From contig NZ_AUFY01000001.1 of the NCBI RefSeq assembly GCF_000426745.1, forward strand, positions 62,001 through 126,000: DNA of 64,000 nucleotides. Direction: 5' to 3'. The notes under the pieces are model-generated. The model saw only the letters and a program-made list of their open reading frames with translations. It made no database searches and was not told the DNA's origin. Numbering within the stretch: position 1 is the stretch's first letter; each line of letters begins with the position of its first letter. Below, in pieces: positions 49,661 to 58,818 of the stretch. The translations under genes and the position numbers were made by a program. This stretch comes from Veillonella montpellierensis DSM 17217 (GTDB taxonomy: Bacteria; Bacillota; Negativicutes; Veillonellales; Veillonellaceae).

Positions 49661-50914
49661 TTATTTTTTATCGAACCAAGCTCCCACTGCTGAAAGCATG
49701 GCTTTCATTCCCGTAACTAATGTTGTTTCTAAATCAACCACCCAAAATGGTGAGTGCGGTCCTGGTAGACTGCCGATATCATCATTGGCTTCTGCTTTAT
49801 TATATAATTCAGGCGCAGTACTCCCAACAAACCAATATACATACGGTATATGCCAAGCACGCCCATAACGACTAAAATCTTCACTAGCACCTAACGGACT
49901 CATTTCAAAAGCATCATCACCAAATGTCAAAGCAAACTCTTTTTCTATCTTTTCAGTAGCAACTACATCATTAACTGTAAGAGGATAATTATTAATTTCT
50001 TCAAATATTGGCATTTTAGGTGCCTTTGACGCTTGCGCTTCTGCATTGCAAATCCGTTTAATTGCCTCTAACATATGAGCTCTAACGCTTTCATCAATAG
50101 TACGAATATTCAATTTAATATAGGCTTCATCAGGAATAATATTTTCTGCTTTGCCCGCATGAAATTCACCAATAGTAAGTACTGCCTGTGTTTGTGGTGC
50201 CACTTCTCGAGCCACAATAGTTTGCAATCTAACCACTGCCGAAGCGGCCATAACGATAGGATCAATCGCATTATTTGGCATGCCCCCATGCCCTCCTGCC
50301 CCGAAGAAGGTTACTTTTAAACTATCTCCAGCTGTCAAAATTTGACCTGGTCGATAGCCAACAGTTCCCGATTTAAAAGACATTAAATGCTGTCCTAATA
50401 TAACTTCAGGCTTAGGAATATGGGCCAACAAATTATCATCTATCATGGCTTGTGACCCTTCTGCCGTTTCTTCTCCTGGTTGAAAGATGGCTACAATAGT
50501 CCCAGACCAGGCATCTTTTTTCTTGGCCAATACGGTAACAGCACCCAATAGCATAGTAGCATGCATATCATGTCCACACATATGTGATACAGGCGTTTCA
50601 TTTCCTTTGCGATCAATCATAGTCTTGACACTAGCATAGGATAAGCCGTTAGACTCTTTCATTGGCAAGGCATCCATATCAGCGCGAAGCATAATAGTAG
50701 GACCTTCTCCATTACGAATGATGGCTACTACACCAGTGCCTCCTATCCCTTCAGTAACATCAATGTCTAATTCTTTTAGTTGATTAGCTATATAAGAACT
50801 AGTCTCATATTCTTGCATAGATAGCTCAGGATTTTGATGGATATGTATATATACCTCTTTTAAGACAGGCAATTCACCTATAATAATAGATTCTACCTTC
50901 TCTATTAATCGCAT
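49661..50914 (-). CDS. M20 family amidohydrolase
   Basis: This is a zinc aminoacylase/carboxypeptidase of the M20D group (HipO, IAA-amino-acid hydrolase, AbgA-like). Metal and catalytic residues are in MLRADMDALPM, SHMCGHDMHATMLLGA near 103-118 and QPGEETAEGSQ near 139-149. A lid domain (about residues 195-310) follows. The start is at ATG 50914, with AAAGTAGGTG upstream; a frame from 50980 would add 22 residues. Length is 417. The substrate is unknown. It appears monocistronic. Confidence 0.92.
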   Translation of the reverse strand: MRLIEKVESIIIGELPVLKEVYIHIHQNPELSMQEYETSSYIANQLKELDIDVTEGIGGTGVVAIIRNGEGPTIMLRADMDALPMKESNGLSYASVKTMIDRKGNETPVSHMCGHDMHATMLLGAVTVLAKKKDAWSGTIVAIFQPGEETAEGSQAMIDDNLLAHIPKPEVILGQHLMSFKSGTVGYRPGQILTAGDSLKVTFFGAGGHGGMPNNAIDPIVMAASAVVRLQTIVAREVAPQTQAVLTIGEFHAGKAENIIPDEAYIKLNIRTIDESVRAHMLEAIKRICNAEAQASKAPKMPIFEEINNYPLTVNDVVATEKIEKEFALTFGDDAFEMSPLGASEDFSRYGRAWHIPYVYWFVGSTAPELYNKAEANDDIGSLPGPHSPFWVVDLETTLVTGMKAMLSAVGAWFDKK

Positions 50915-51103
50915 AAAAGCACCTACTTTCTTAATGTATACTCCAAATATATTAACAGTTACAGTATACTCTTTCCTCATAGTAACTACAATATAATGCC
51001 TGTAATAACTTAACTAATCATATCCATACGCTAAGGTCAATGCATACCTATCATTTATAAAAATTCCATTGTCTGCCCCTTTAAAATCTATACAACTGAT
51101 ATA

Positions 51104-51139
51104 CAAAAAAGGCATCAGTGCCATGCACTGATGCCTTTA
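51104..51139 (-). terminator. Terminator of the tRNA-Ser gene
   Basis: AAAGGCATCAGTG pairs with CACTGATGCCTTT across a five-base loop, and on the minus strand TTTTTTG follows. It begins 5 bases after the CCA end of the tRNA. Confidence 0.92.
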
Positions 51140-51143
51140 CTTT

Positions 51144-51235
51144 TGGCGGAGAGCCAGGGATTTGAACCCTGGGTACGGAGTTCACCGCACACATGATTTC
51201 CAATCATGCTCCTTAAGCCACTCGGACAGCTCTCC
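51144..51235 (-). tRNA. tRNA-Ser(GGA)
   Basis: The acceptor arms GGAGAGC and GCTCTCC close the cloverleaf, with CCA encoded at the 3' end. The anticodon loop is TTGGAAA between ATGA-type stem arms, so the anticodon is GGA, reading UCC and UCU. A long variable arm, and GGTTCAAATCC in the T loop, are typical of serine tRNA. Confidence 0.96.
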
Positions 51236-51250
51236 ATAAGGTACTTTATG

Positions 51251-51279
51251 AGTATACCTTGTAATCAAATAGATGTCAA
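51251..51279 (-). promoter_or_regulatory. tRNA-Ser promoter
   Basis: A consensus TTGACA (51274-51279) and TATACT (51251-51256) with 17-base spacing lies about 16 bases upstream of the tRNA on the minus strand. Confidence 0.9.
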
Positions 51280-51419
51280 CCAAATTTTTATAAATCTGCA
51301 AATTTATAAATTTACATACAATAAACGGTCCATCTTTACATATAATGTGAGTAGTAATACAACAGACATCGAATTACCATCACTTCATCTTATAAAACAA
51401 AGTGAACTTATACTACTAA

Positions 51420-52205
51420 TTAGATTGTCATAGCTTCACTCATCATAGCAATACCATCAACACCCCATGTTAATACATCTTGATAGGTATGACTTGTAAC
51501 TCCACCTAATGCATATATTCTAAAAGGTAATGTCTTGTCATTTTTAGTTTTATAAACTATATCCATATCTCTAGTATCATAGTTCCTATCTAAATTTATA
51601 TCACCACAATTAGTATGTATTTCATTAATAATCGATACTACTCCAGATTTACCCAACGCTATAGCATTAGGTTTACATGATGTAGGTAATACAGGACTGA
51701 TGAGGATATAGTCCCAACCTGTAATAGAGTACTGTTTTACATAGGCAAGCCAACTTTCCCATTGCCCGACGGAATGAATCGACGTACCTTTAATATGTTT
51801 CAATAAAAATCGACCAATCATAGGACTTGTATCTATAGACTTACCAAATTTTCTTATCATATCTTGCAATGAATACAATGGCATATGAACATACAAGTCT
51901 CGAGTAACAATTCTATCTATATCTTCTAATCCTTGCACCATCATTCCATGAATAAGCATCCGACACTGATTCATTGTGGGGAGTAACTCATCAATTAATT
52001 GCCAATACGTATCATGATCCATATCAGGTTCTCTAATAATAATTTGACAATCCCCATAATTTGTAATCCAATGTGAATCTTCATAGAAATGTAGATGTTC
52101 TTTATGATGAATTGCATCTTTATGACACTCTATTATATACGTAATTTGATCTTTCAAGGGTCTCTTGGCTAATCTTCGATTACTAATAATAGTAATAGGA
52201 TACAT
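51420..52205 (-). CDS. TenI/ThiE-like thiazole tautomerase
   Basis: The C-terminal half resembles ThiE/TenI: GTSIHSVGQWESW near residues 140-152, GWDYILISPVLPTSCKP near 165-181 and IYALGGVTSHTYQDVLTWGVDGIAMM near 232-257. The histidine of TSIHS is at the place of the TenI catalytic His. TenI isomerises the thiazole tautomer and is favoured over the ThiE synthase by context (thiazole genes) and by HS instead of ThiE-type residues. The N-terminal ~100 residues are unusual for either. It is the last gene of the thi operon. Confidence 0.8.
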   Translation of the reverse strand: MYPITIISNRRLAKRPLKDQITYIIECHKDAIHHKEHLHFYEDSHWITNYGDCQIIIREPDMDHDTYWQLIDELLPTMNQCRMLIHGMMVQGLEDIDRIVTRDLYVHMPLYSLQDMIRKFGKSIDTSPMIGRFLLKHIKGTSIHSVGQWESWLAYVKQYSITGWDYILISPVLPTSCKPNAIALGKSGVVSIINEIHTNCGDINLDRNYDTRDMDIVYKTKNDKTLPFRIYALGGVTSHTYQDVLTWGVDGIAMMSEAMTI

Positions 52206-52222
52206 CTTAATTCACCCGTCTT

Positions 52223-53407
52223 TTATCCTACATAAATATAATCGCTCATCACTGGTTGCATGTTTTTATCTTTAATGGCCTTCATCACTTCTTCTACGCT
52301 GCGACTATCAGAAATTTCAAATTGTGCATCGCCTTCAGCTTCTTCTTGATTAATGCCCCCATGACTACCAATGCCTGTGCTAACACCAGCTGATATTTTA
52401 GTTGCTCCCAAGGTGATAACATGATCTCTAAAAGTAGGTTTTTCTCGCGTAGAAATCGTAATGCTAGCAAATGGTAAGAACAACCGATAGGCTAATATAA
52501 CTTGCAATAATTGTGTTTCATGAACATCTTTAGGATTAATAGTAGCATCATTAACGATAGGACATAATCGAGGGCAAGAAATAGAAATTTCTGCATGTGG
52601 ATATTTTCGTTGTAATAACCATGCATGATATCCTGTAGCAAACGCATCTTTTCTAAAATCATCAAGGCCTAATAGAGCCGCAAAGCCAACTCCACGCATG
52701 CCACCCATAAGTGCTCGCTCTTGTGCTTCTAAGCGATATGGGAAAATACGTTTATTGCCTCCCAAATGCAAAGTTTCATATTTTTTATCATTATATGTTT
52801 CTTGAAATACAGTAACATAGTCGCAACCACATTCATGTAAATAACGATAATTTTCTATATTAGTCGGATAGATTTCAATGCCCACCACCGAAAAATATTG
52901 TTTAGCTAATTCACAAGCACGTCCAATATACTTTATATCGCTCCAATATTCACTTTCACCAGTTAGAATCAAAATTTCTTGCAATCCAGTTTTCGCAATG
53001 GACTCTAATTCAATAATAATTTCAGCTTCATTCAATTTAGCTCGGTGAATATTATTATGGCAATTAAATCCACAATATACACAATAATTTTCACAATAAT
53101 TGGAAATGTATAAAGGTGTAAATAATTGTACATTATTACCAAAATAACGATGACGAACAGAGGCCGCTTTTGCCGCTATTTCTTCTAGAAATGGTTCTGC
53201 TGCAGGTGATAATAAGGCTTGAAAATCTTGCACTGATAAGATATCTTTCTGTAAGACTCTCTTTACATCTTTTTCTGTATAATTACAATAATCATAAGCA
53301 TTCATAGCTGTGATTACAGATTCACGTACAGTACTATCAATTTGATCCATATATGGCATATATTTCATATGATCTGTTTTATTATTCGGAATAGCAACTC
53401 CATTCAT
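52223..53407 (-). CDS. thiH: 2-iminoacetate synthase ThiH
   Basis: ThiH is a radical-SAM enzyme that cleaves tyrosine to dehydroglycine (2-iminoacetate) for the thiazole ring, used in anaerobes instead of ThiO. The cluster motif is CENYCVYC (CX3CX2C) near residues 108-115, in the order typical of ThiH. LEILILTGE-like GLQEILILTGESEY follows. The C-terminal end has GGINQEEAEGDAQFEI. Length is 394. AGGAGTTTTT lies before the ATG. It follows thiG. Confidence 0.96.
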   Translation of the reverse strand: MNGVAIPNNKTDHMKYMPYMDQIDSTVRESVITAMNAYDYCNYTEKDVKRVLQKDILSVQDFQALLSPAAEPFLEEIAAKAASVRHRYFGNNVQLFTPLYISNYCENYCVYCGFNCHNNIHRAKLNEAEIIIELESIAKTGLQEILILTGESEYWSDIKYIGRACELAKQYFSVVGIEIYPTNIENYRYLHECGCDYVTVFQETYNDKKYETLHLGGNKRIFPYRLEAQERALMGGMRGVGFAALLGLDDFRKDAFATGYHAWLLQRKYPHAEISISCPRLCPIVNDATINPKDVHETQLLQVILAYRLFLPFASITISTREKPTFRDHVITLGATKISAGVSTGIGSHGGINQEEAEGDAQFEISDSRSVEEVMKAIKDKNMQPVMSDYIYVG

Positions 53408-53554
53408 ATAAAAACTCCTATTCTAATTAGCAATATGTTTACTTTACTATCACCTATTCATGTATAAATGGTCGACCAAGCTAAACATACGACTAATATA
53501 CATCACAAAATTCTAACTATTTAAATTATCACGCAAGCAGATTAAGAAAACCAC

Positions 53555-54319
53555 TTAATCTATCAAAAATCCTGTTAATGGAGATGATGCTTCAGCCCCC
53601 GAATCTAATATGCGTCCTAATTTTGCTAAATATCCTAAACGGCCTGCTTCAACGGCTTGTCCAAAAGCTCGTGCCATCATAGGAATATCGCCAGCTGTAG
53701 CAATGGCCGTGTTCACCATAACTGCAGTAGCTCCCATTTCCATAACCATCGCTGCTTGTGATGGTGTACCTATGCCTGCATCTACAATAATAGGCACATC
53801 CACTTCATTAATTAGTAATTGAATAAATGCTTTTGTTTCTAAGCCACGATTGGAACCAATAGGTGCTGCTAAAGGCATAACTGCCGCTGCTCCAGCATTT
53901 ACTAAATCTCTTGCCACATATAAATCTGGATACATATAAGGTAGAACCGTAAAGCCCTCATTAGCTAATATTTCTGTAGCCTTTATGGTTTCATAATTAT
54001 TAGGTAGCAAATATTTAGAATCACCAATAACTTCTACTTTTACTAATTCACCACAACCACATTCTCTTGATAATTTAGCAATGCGAACTGCTTCTTCTGC
54101 TGTTCTAGCACCACTCGTATTAGGTAACAAACTAACCGTATTAGGAATATAATCCAATATATTTTCTATCTTTCCACCTACGGCACGTCGCAATGCCAAT
54201 GTAACAATTTCTGCATGAGCTTCATTGATTGCTGCCTGAATTAAAGGTAAAGAAAACTTACCTGATCCTAAAATAAACCGCGATGTAAATGTATGATTTC
54301 CTAATGTCCATGTATCCAT
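53555..54319 (-). CDS. thiG: Thiazole synthase ThiG
   Basis: ThiG builds the thiazole phosphate from DXP, 2-iminoacetate and ThiS thiocarboxylate. It begins [18 protein letters not shown]; the catalytic lysine is in [10 protein letters not shown] near 93-102. It contains [14 protein letters not shown] and [17 protein letters not shown], giving a phosphate-binding TIM barrel. Length is 254. TAAGGAG precedes the ATG. Confidence 0.97.
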   Translation of the reverse strand: MDTWTLGNHTFTSRFILGSGKFSLPLIQAAINEAHAEIVTLALRRAVGGKIENILDYIPNTVSLLPNTSGARTAEEAVRIAKLSRECGCGELVKVEVIGDSKYLLPNNYETIKATEILANEGFTVLPYMYPDLYVARDLVNAGAAAVMPLAAPIGSNRGLETKAFIQLLINEVDVPIIVDAGIGTPSQAAMVMEMGATAVMVNTAIATAGDIPMMARAFGQAVEAGRLGYLAKLGRILDSGAEASSPLTGFLID

Positions 54320-54344
54320 TATTATGTCTCCTTATTATATATCA

Positions 54345-54914
54345 CTAACTATTACTCAAACACTGTATCATTTTATTCGCCATATGCCCGGCACATACCA
54401 TAACACGAGCTGCGGTAATTTTTCCCAATTCATCAATATCACTTTGAAAGTCTCCGCACACATACCAATTATGACGGAACTGTCTACACAGGATATCATT
54501 ACTATCACCCCAGCCGGCCATGCCAGAACATCCAATCAAACAAATAAGGTTAGGTAACTGCAAAATCTCCTCTGTAAGCCACGCTTTCGTAGTCGCCTTA
54601 TCAACTGCCTCTATAATAAATTGTTCTTTCTCTAAAATATCTCCTATCGTATCTTGACTTACCCATCGTGATTCAACCTCAATGTGTACATTAGGATTAA
54701 CCTGTTCTAAATACGCTTTTAAAGCTATTACTTTATCAATCCCAACGTCTGCATGCGTATAACATTGTCTTCCCAAATTACTCACATCTACCGCATCTCG
54801 GTCAATTAACCGTAAGGTTCCCACTCCAGCACGACACAAAGCTACCGCTACATGAGATCCAATTCCACCAACGCCTATGATTGTCACCCGCTTATGACTT
54901 AATGTATTTTCCAT
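54345..54914 (-). CDS. thiF: ThiF-like adenylyltransferase
   Basis: ThiF adenylates and then thiolates the C-terminus of ThiS. The nucleotide-binding motif VTIIGVGGIGSHVAVALCRAG occupies residues 11-31 and the RQ pair GRQCYTH near 52. At 189 residues it is a short form lacking the C-terminal zinc domain with CXXC, as in some anaerobes. AGAGAGGGT precedes the ATG. It is encoded between thiS and thiG. Confidence 0.93.
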   Translation of the reverse strand: MENTLSHKRVTIIGVGGIGSHVAVALCRAGVGTLRLIDRDAVDVSNLGRQCYTHADVGIDKVIALKAYLEQVNPNVHIEVESRWVSQDTIGDILEKEQFIIEAVDKATTKAWLTEEILQLPNLICLIGCSGMAGWGDSNDILCRQFRHNWYVCGDFQSDIDELGKITAARVMVCAGHMANKMIQCLSNS

Positions 54915-54956
54915 ATATACCCTCTCTAAAACGACAATACTACTCTCTACTGTGCA

Positions 54957-55202
54957 TTAGCCGCCACCAACAAACGATACAATTTCTATAATGGCTCCAG
55001 CTACGACTAATGTATGATTCCATACATCGCGCTTAACAATATTTCCATTATATTCAACCGCTACTCGTTCTAAACGATATCCTAGTCCTATAATTAGCTG
55101 TTCTAATGTTATTGATTTTTCTTGTTCATATCCAAGTTGCTCCAATAATATAGAGTACGAATACATCTGTCCATTAATCCTAAGTGTACACTCATCTTTC
55201 AT
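54957..55202 (-). CDS. thiS: Sulfur carrier protein ThiS
   Basis: ThiS is a ubiquitin-like sulfur carrier; its C-terminal GG is thiocarboxylated. The protein ends VSFVGGG, and the VAVEYNGNIVKRDVW stretch is typical. At 81 residues it is longer than the usual 65 because of an insertion between LLEQLGY and LEQLIIGLGY. The start is ATG 55202, after AGAGGTGAT; a GTG at 55211 is inside the ribosome binding site. It heads the thi genes behind a TPP riboswitch. Confidence 0.93.
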   Translation of the reverse strand: MKDECTLRINGQMYSYSILLEQLGYEQEKSITLEQLIIGLGYRLERVAVEYNGNIVKRDVWNHTLVVAGAIIEIVSFVGGG

Positions 55203-55271
55203 ACATATCACCTCTGTCCTATATATTATTATATATGTCTATATAGTATGTACCAATACAAATCAGTTACT

Positions 55272-55321
55272 AAAAAAAGACACCAAGAAATCATACCCGT
55301 GGTGGTATGCCCCTTCGTGCC
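55272..55321 (-). terminator. Terminator between TPP riboswitch and thiS
   Basis: On the minus strand an outer stem (CACGAAG with CTTGGTG) and an inner CATACC/GGTATG stem are followed by TTTTTTT. It lies about 60 bases before the thiS start. It is the best candidate for the expression platform of the riboswitch, acting in cis to stop thi transcription when TPP is bound. Confidence 0.75.
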
Positions 55322-55392
55322 TTAGCAGTCTAATCATATCTATTTAATTAATTAGTAATAAACTATACTATACTATTCACTATAATTAAAAT

Positions 55393-55419
55393 ACAGGAAC
55401 ACCAATGTAGTATCCCTGT
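55393..55419 (-). terminator. First hairpin after the TPP riboswitch
   Basis: ACAGGGATAC pairs with GTGTTCCTGT (including G-U pairs) about 15 bases after the aptamer, followed by only a weak ATTTTAATTAT run. It may be an antiterminator element or a weak terminator. The repeat of AGGGAT from the aptamer's 3' edge suggests competing pairings. Confidence 0.5.
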
Positions 55420-55431
55420 TCTCTATTATGC

Positions 55432-55511
55432 ATCCCTACGTTGGCATTATCCAAATCAGGTTCTAGGTCAAAACATTCGTTTACTCTCAGCCAACCAGTG
55501 TTAGCTCCCTT
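55432..55511 (-). ncRNA. TPP riboswitch (THI element)
   Basis: The minus strand carries the conserved parts of the TPP aptamer: GGGAGC at the 5' end, GGCTGAGAGTAAA, then AACCTGATTTGGATAATGC and CAACGTAGGGA at the 3' end. It senses thiamine pyrophosphate and is placed before thiS-thiF-thiG-thiH-tenI-like. A promoter lies just upstream and hairpins lie downstream. These features fit the THI-box consensus closely. Confidence 0.93.
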
Positions 55512-55532
55512 TTCATATATAATTATATTTTC

Positions 55533-55560
55533 ATTATACTAAAATTTTCAAATTTATCAA
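55533..55560 (-). promoter_or_regulatory. thi operon promoter
   Basis: TTGATA (55555-55560) and TATAAT (55533-55538), 16 bases apart, lie about 20 bases upstream of the TPP aptamer on the minus strand. Between here and the nrdG stop at 55808 nothing else is supported. Confidence 0.75.
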
Positions 55561-55807
55561 TAGGAATTTACTATTTTATAACGATCAATTCTATAGTAGT
55601 CAAACATTGGCGATATAAATCTATAAGAACCCTATATAAGAACTAATTATTATAGAAAATTATTTCTCATATTTCATAACATCTATCAAACTGTTTAAAA
55701 ACTGACATCTACTAACATACTATCCTATTGATATGAATAGCCTACGGTGCATCAATTTTTTACCTATCCTCATAGCCTTTTACTATTACTAGGAAATTAT
55801 TATACCA

Positions 55808-56317
55808 TTACAGAGCTTCTTCTATATCTAATAAAACAGGCTTAGAAACTTTTAAACTTTTTTGTATATCAATAATTCGTTGATTTGATGATCCTCTAAA
55901 TGGCAACGATGGATCTTTTAATGCATCTACAAATAATCCGTCAACTAATACATCGCACAATACTAATAATCTATATTTATGAGGGCACGCCATAATTTCT
56001 TCAAATGTATAACCAGAATACGCCCAAATGTCTTTATCCGGTATTGCCGCCCGTACATTAGTTACCAATTCTACTAATCCATCAACATTTTGAAAAGGTT
56101 CTCCCCCAAGTAATGTAAGTCCGCGAATATTTTCATCCTTTATATACTCAATAACTTGCTGTGTTTCTGTATCCGTCCATTCTGCACCTGCAGTAAAATC
56201 TTGATATGACTCATTAAAACAATTATAACATTTATGAGTACAACCAGTTACAAATACAGACGTACGAATCCCTATTCCATTAGCTATATCATACTTTCGT
56301 ATTTGTCCATATCTCAT
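55808..56317 (-). CDS. nrdG: Anaerobic ribonucleotide reductase activase
   Basis: NrdG is the radical-SAM activase that makes the glycyl radical on NrdD. The motif CTHKCYNCFN (CX3CX2C) is near residues 26-35, then LTLLGGEPFQN near 76-86. Length is 169, usual for NrdG. GTAGGG precedes the ATG. It is the second gene after nrdD, separated by 185 bases containing a hairpin. Confidence 0.96.
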   Translation of the reverse strand: MRYGQIRKYDIANGIGIRTSVFVTGCTHKCYNCFNESYQDFTAGAEWTDTETQQVIEYIKDENIRGLTLLGGEPFQNVDGLVELVTNVRAAIPDKDIWAYSGYTFEEIMACPHKYRLLVLCDVLVDGLFVDALKDPSLPFRGSSNQRIIDIQKSLKVSKPVLLDIEEAL

Positions 56318-56337
56318 AATAAATCCCTACCATCATC

Positions 56338-56384
56338 ATAGCTATACAAACAATACTTATCATGAGAATTGCTTGTATAGCTAT
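56338..56384. repeat. Hairpin in the nrdD-nrdG spacer
   Basis: Long arms ATAGCTATACAA and TTGTATAGCTAT continue as CAAT/ATTG with one mismatch. On the plus strand a T-run (ATTTTTAA) follows; on the minus strand the hairpin ends about 20 bases before the nrdG ATG. It could stop antisense transcripts or modulate nrdG translation. Confidence 0.65.
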
Positions 56385-56502
56385 TTTTAATTTTACACGA
56401 TATAAATCAACTTGCTCGTATATACGCATTTTTCTTACATTATATAATCCGCATCATATAAAAACATACCGTCTAGTAAGCTGATGCAACCTAACATGTC
56501 AT

Positions 56503-58653
56503 CTAAATATGCATAACTCGATCTTTAATTTCTTTAGTGCGTCCTTCATTCCAAAAATTTTCACCTAAATAACCACAAGTGCGACGAATAACAGTTAATG
56601 TATCACGATTTGTATTATGACATCGTGGACATTCCCACTCATTATCATCATTTACAATGATTTCTCCATCAAATCCACATTCATGACAATAATCAGATTT
56701 TGTATTAAATTCAGCATACGAAATATTATCATAAATGAAACGAATCATTGATAGTACCGCTGGTATATTATGCGTCATATTAGGAATTTCTGCATACGAA
56801 ATACATCCACCAATTGATTTTTTTTGAAATTCAGATTCATAAGCAAATTTATCAAACACATTAATCTCTTCACGTACATTCACATGATAGCTATTAGTAT
56901 AATACCCCTTATCTGTAATATCTTCAATCATACCAAATCTAGCCCGATCAATAGATGAAAAACGATTTGTCAAACTTTCAGCTGGTGTTCCATAAATAGC
57001 AAACCCTATATTGGTTTCTTTTTTCCATGAATCTACGGCTTCATTCATAACGTCCATGATTTTCATAGCAAATTTTTTACCACGAGGGCTTGTGTTAGAT
57101 TCACCAGTAATTAATCTAGTAGCTTCATAAATACCAATATATCCTAAAGAAGCAGTCGCATACCCTCCCAATAAGTATTTGCCAATACATTCGCCTTTTT
57201 TCAAGCGAGCAATGGCTCCATGTTGCCAATGAATTGGTGATACATCACTTGTTACATTTTTTAATAAATTATAGCGTAATAATAGTGCTTTTTTACAAAG
57301 CTCTAATCGTTTTTTCATAATTTCAAAAAATGTTTCTTCATCGCCATTAGCCAAGATTGCCATTTGTGGTAAGTTAATACTAACTACACCCATATTAAAT
57401 CGTCCATCAAATACATATTCACCTTTTTCATTTTTCCATGGTGATAAAAAGGATCTACATCCCATCGGACTAAATACGTTACCTTCATAAATTTCTTTCA
57501 TTTTCTTAGCGGAAATATAATCAGGATACATTCTCTTAGCTGTACAACGAGCAGCTATTTCCGTTAAGTAATAATATGGTGCATCTGGTGTCGCATTATG
57601 CTCATCTAACACATAAATCAATTTAGGAAACGCCGGAGTGATATATACATTAGCTTCATTCTTAACGCCAATAATCCGTTGTTCCAAAATTTCTTCGTCA
57701 ATAAGTGCCGCTTCTTTGGCGTATTCACTATGAGGATCAAAATACATAAATAATGTAACAAATGGAGCCTGTCCATTCGTAGTCATTAATGTATTAATTT
57801 GATATTGAATCGTCTGTATTCCATCTTTTACTTCTTTACGTGTACGTTTCCATGCAATTTCTTTAGCTTTTTCTAAATTAGGTTCTATACCATAAATTTC
57901 AACTTGTTCTTCTAATACATTAGCCAAAATTTTATCATATGATTTTCTCACAAAAGGCGCTAAAATTCGATCAATACCGTTAATACTTTGACCCCCATAC
58001 TGACCTGAAGCTACTTGTGCAATAATTTGTGTCGTTACCGTACAAGCCACTTGAAATGATTTAGGTGTATCTATTTTTTTACCATTAATCACAGTCCCAT
58101 TTGTTAACATATCTTCTAAATTAATTAGACAACAGTTAAACATAGGTTGAATAATGTAATCCATATCATGAAAATGGATAGCCCCACTATCATGAGCTTC
58201 CAAAATATCTTCAGGAATCAGTTTACGTCGAGCAATATCTTTGCTAATCTCCCCGGCAATCAAATCTCGTTGTGTAGATACAATAGCTGCATCTTTATTA
58301 GAATTTTCATCTAATACGGCAATATTAGTGCTATCTAACAATCCAAGGACACCTTCATCACTGGTATTTACCTTTCGTTTAAAAGCTTGAACCGCCTTAT
58401 ATCCTTCATAAGCACGTGCTGTAGCTGGATTATTATATTCCAACAAACGATAATATACTTGATCTTCAATAGCATAAATCGTTATATCTTTATGTAACTT
58501 ATGAGCATATTCCTCAATTTCAGTAGCAATCTTATCAGCTAGACCTTCTTCATATAAACCAGTACTACTGTGCATTGCTTTTTCAATGGCCACAACAATT
58601 TTATTTTTATCAAAATCAACTACTGTACCATCCCGTTTAACGACTCGCAACAT
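56503..58653 (-). CDS. nrdD: Anaerobic ribonucleoside-triphosphate reductase
   Basis: NrdD makes deoxynucleotides without oxygen by a glycyl radical. An N-terminal ATP cone (residues 1-95, KRDGTVVDFDKNKIVVAIEKAM) is followed by the reductase barrel. The C-terminus has the zinc site CHECGFDG...CPRC and the glycyl-radical motif RRTCGYLGE near residue 693. Length is 716. AAGGGGAGGAGACG precedes the ATG. A promoter with two NrdR-like boxes lies 140-185 bases upstream. Confidence 0.97.
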   Translation of the reverse strand: MLRVVKRDGTVVDFDKNKIVVAIEKAMHSSTGLYEEGLADKIATEIEEYAHKLHKDITIYAIEDQVYYRLLEYNNPATARAYEGYKAVQAFKRKVNTSDEGVLGLLDSTNIAVLDENSNKDAAIVSTQRDLIAGEISKDIARRKLIPEDILEAHDSGAIHFHDMDYIIQPMFNCCLINLEDMLTNGTVINGKKIDTPKSFQVACTVTTQIIAQVASGQYGGQSINGIDRILAPFVRKSYDKILANVLEEQVEIYGIEPNLEKAKEIAWKRTRKEVKDGIQTIQYQINTLMTTNGQAPFVTLFMYFDPHSEYAKEAALIDEEILEQRIIGVKNEANVYITPAFPKLIYVLDEHNATPDAPYYYLTEIAARCTAKRMYPDYISAKKMKEIYEGNVFSPMGCRSFLSPWKNEKGEYVFDGRFNMGVVSINLPQMAILANGDEETFFEIMKKRLELCKKALLLRYNLLKNVTSDVSPIHWQHGAIARLKKGECIGKYLLGGYATASLGYIGIYEATRLITGESNTSPRGKKFAMKIMDVMNEAVDSWKKETNIGFAIYGTPAESLTNRFSSIDRARFGMIEDITDKGYYTNSYHVNVREEINVFDKFAYESEFQKKSIGGCISYAEIPNMTHNIPAVLSMIRFIYDNISYAEFNTKSDYCHECGFDGEIIVNDDNEWECPRCHNTNRDTLTVIRRTCGYLGENFWNEGRTKEIKDRVMHI

Positions 58654-58789
58654 AACGTCTCCTCCCCTTATACGCCATCTATTTAATTGCTCTATTTAAG
58701 ATACAGATGCAAACTAATTGTAAAACACACTAGCCACATCCTATATTGCATAATATGTTTCTTTTCATAAATTAGAATTCTTATCAATA

Positions 58790-58818
58790 AGTATACTATA
58801 TATAGTAATTTTACTCAA
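58790..58818 (-). promoter_or_regulatory. nrdD promoter
   Basis: TTGAGT (58813-58818) and TATACT (58790-58795) have 17-base spacing on the minus strand, about 135 bases upstream of the nrdD start. A box-like palindrome overlaps the spacer and the edge of the -10. Confidence 0.75.

Noticed and set aside
49661-50980. Amidohydrolase starting at 50980
   Set aside because: The additional 22 residues have no homology features and the ATG at 50914 has a good ribosome binding site.
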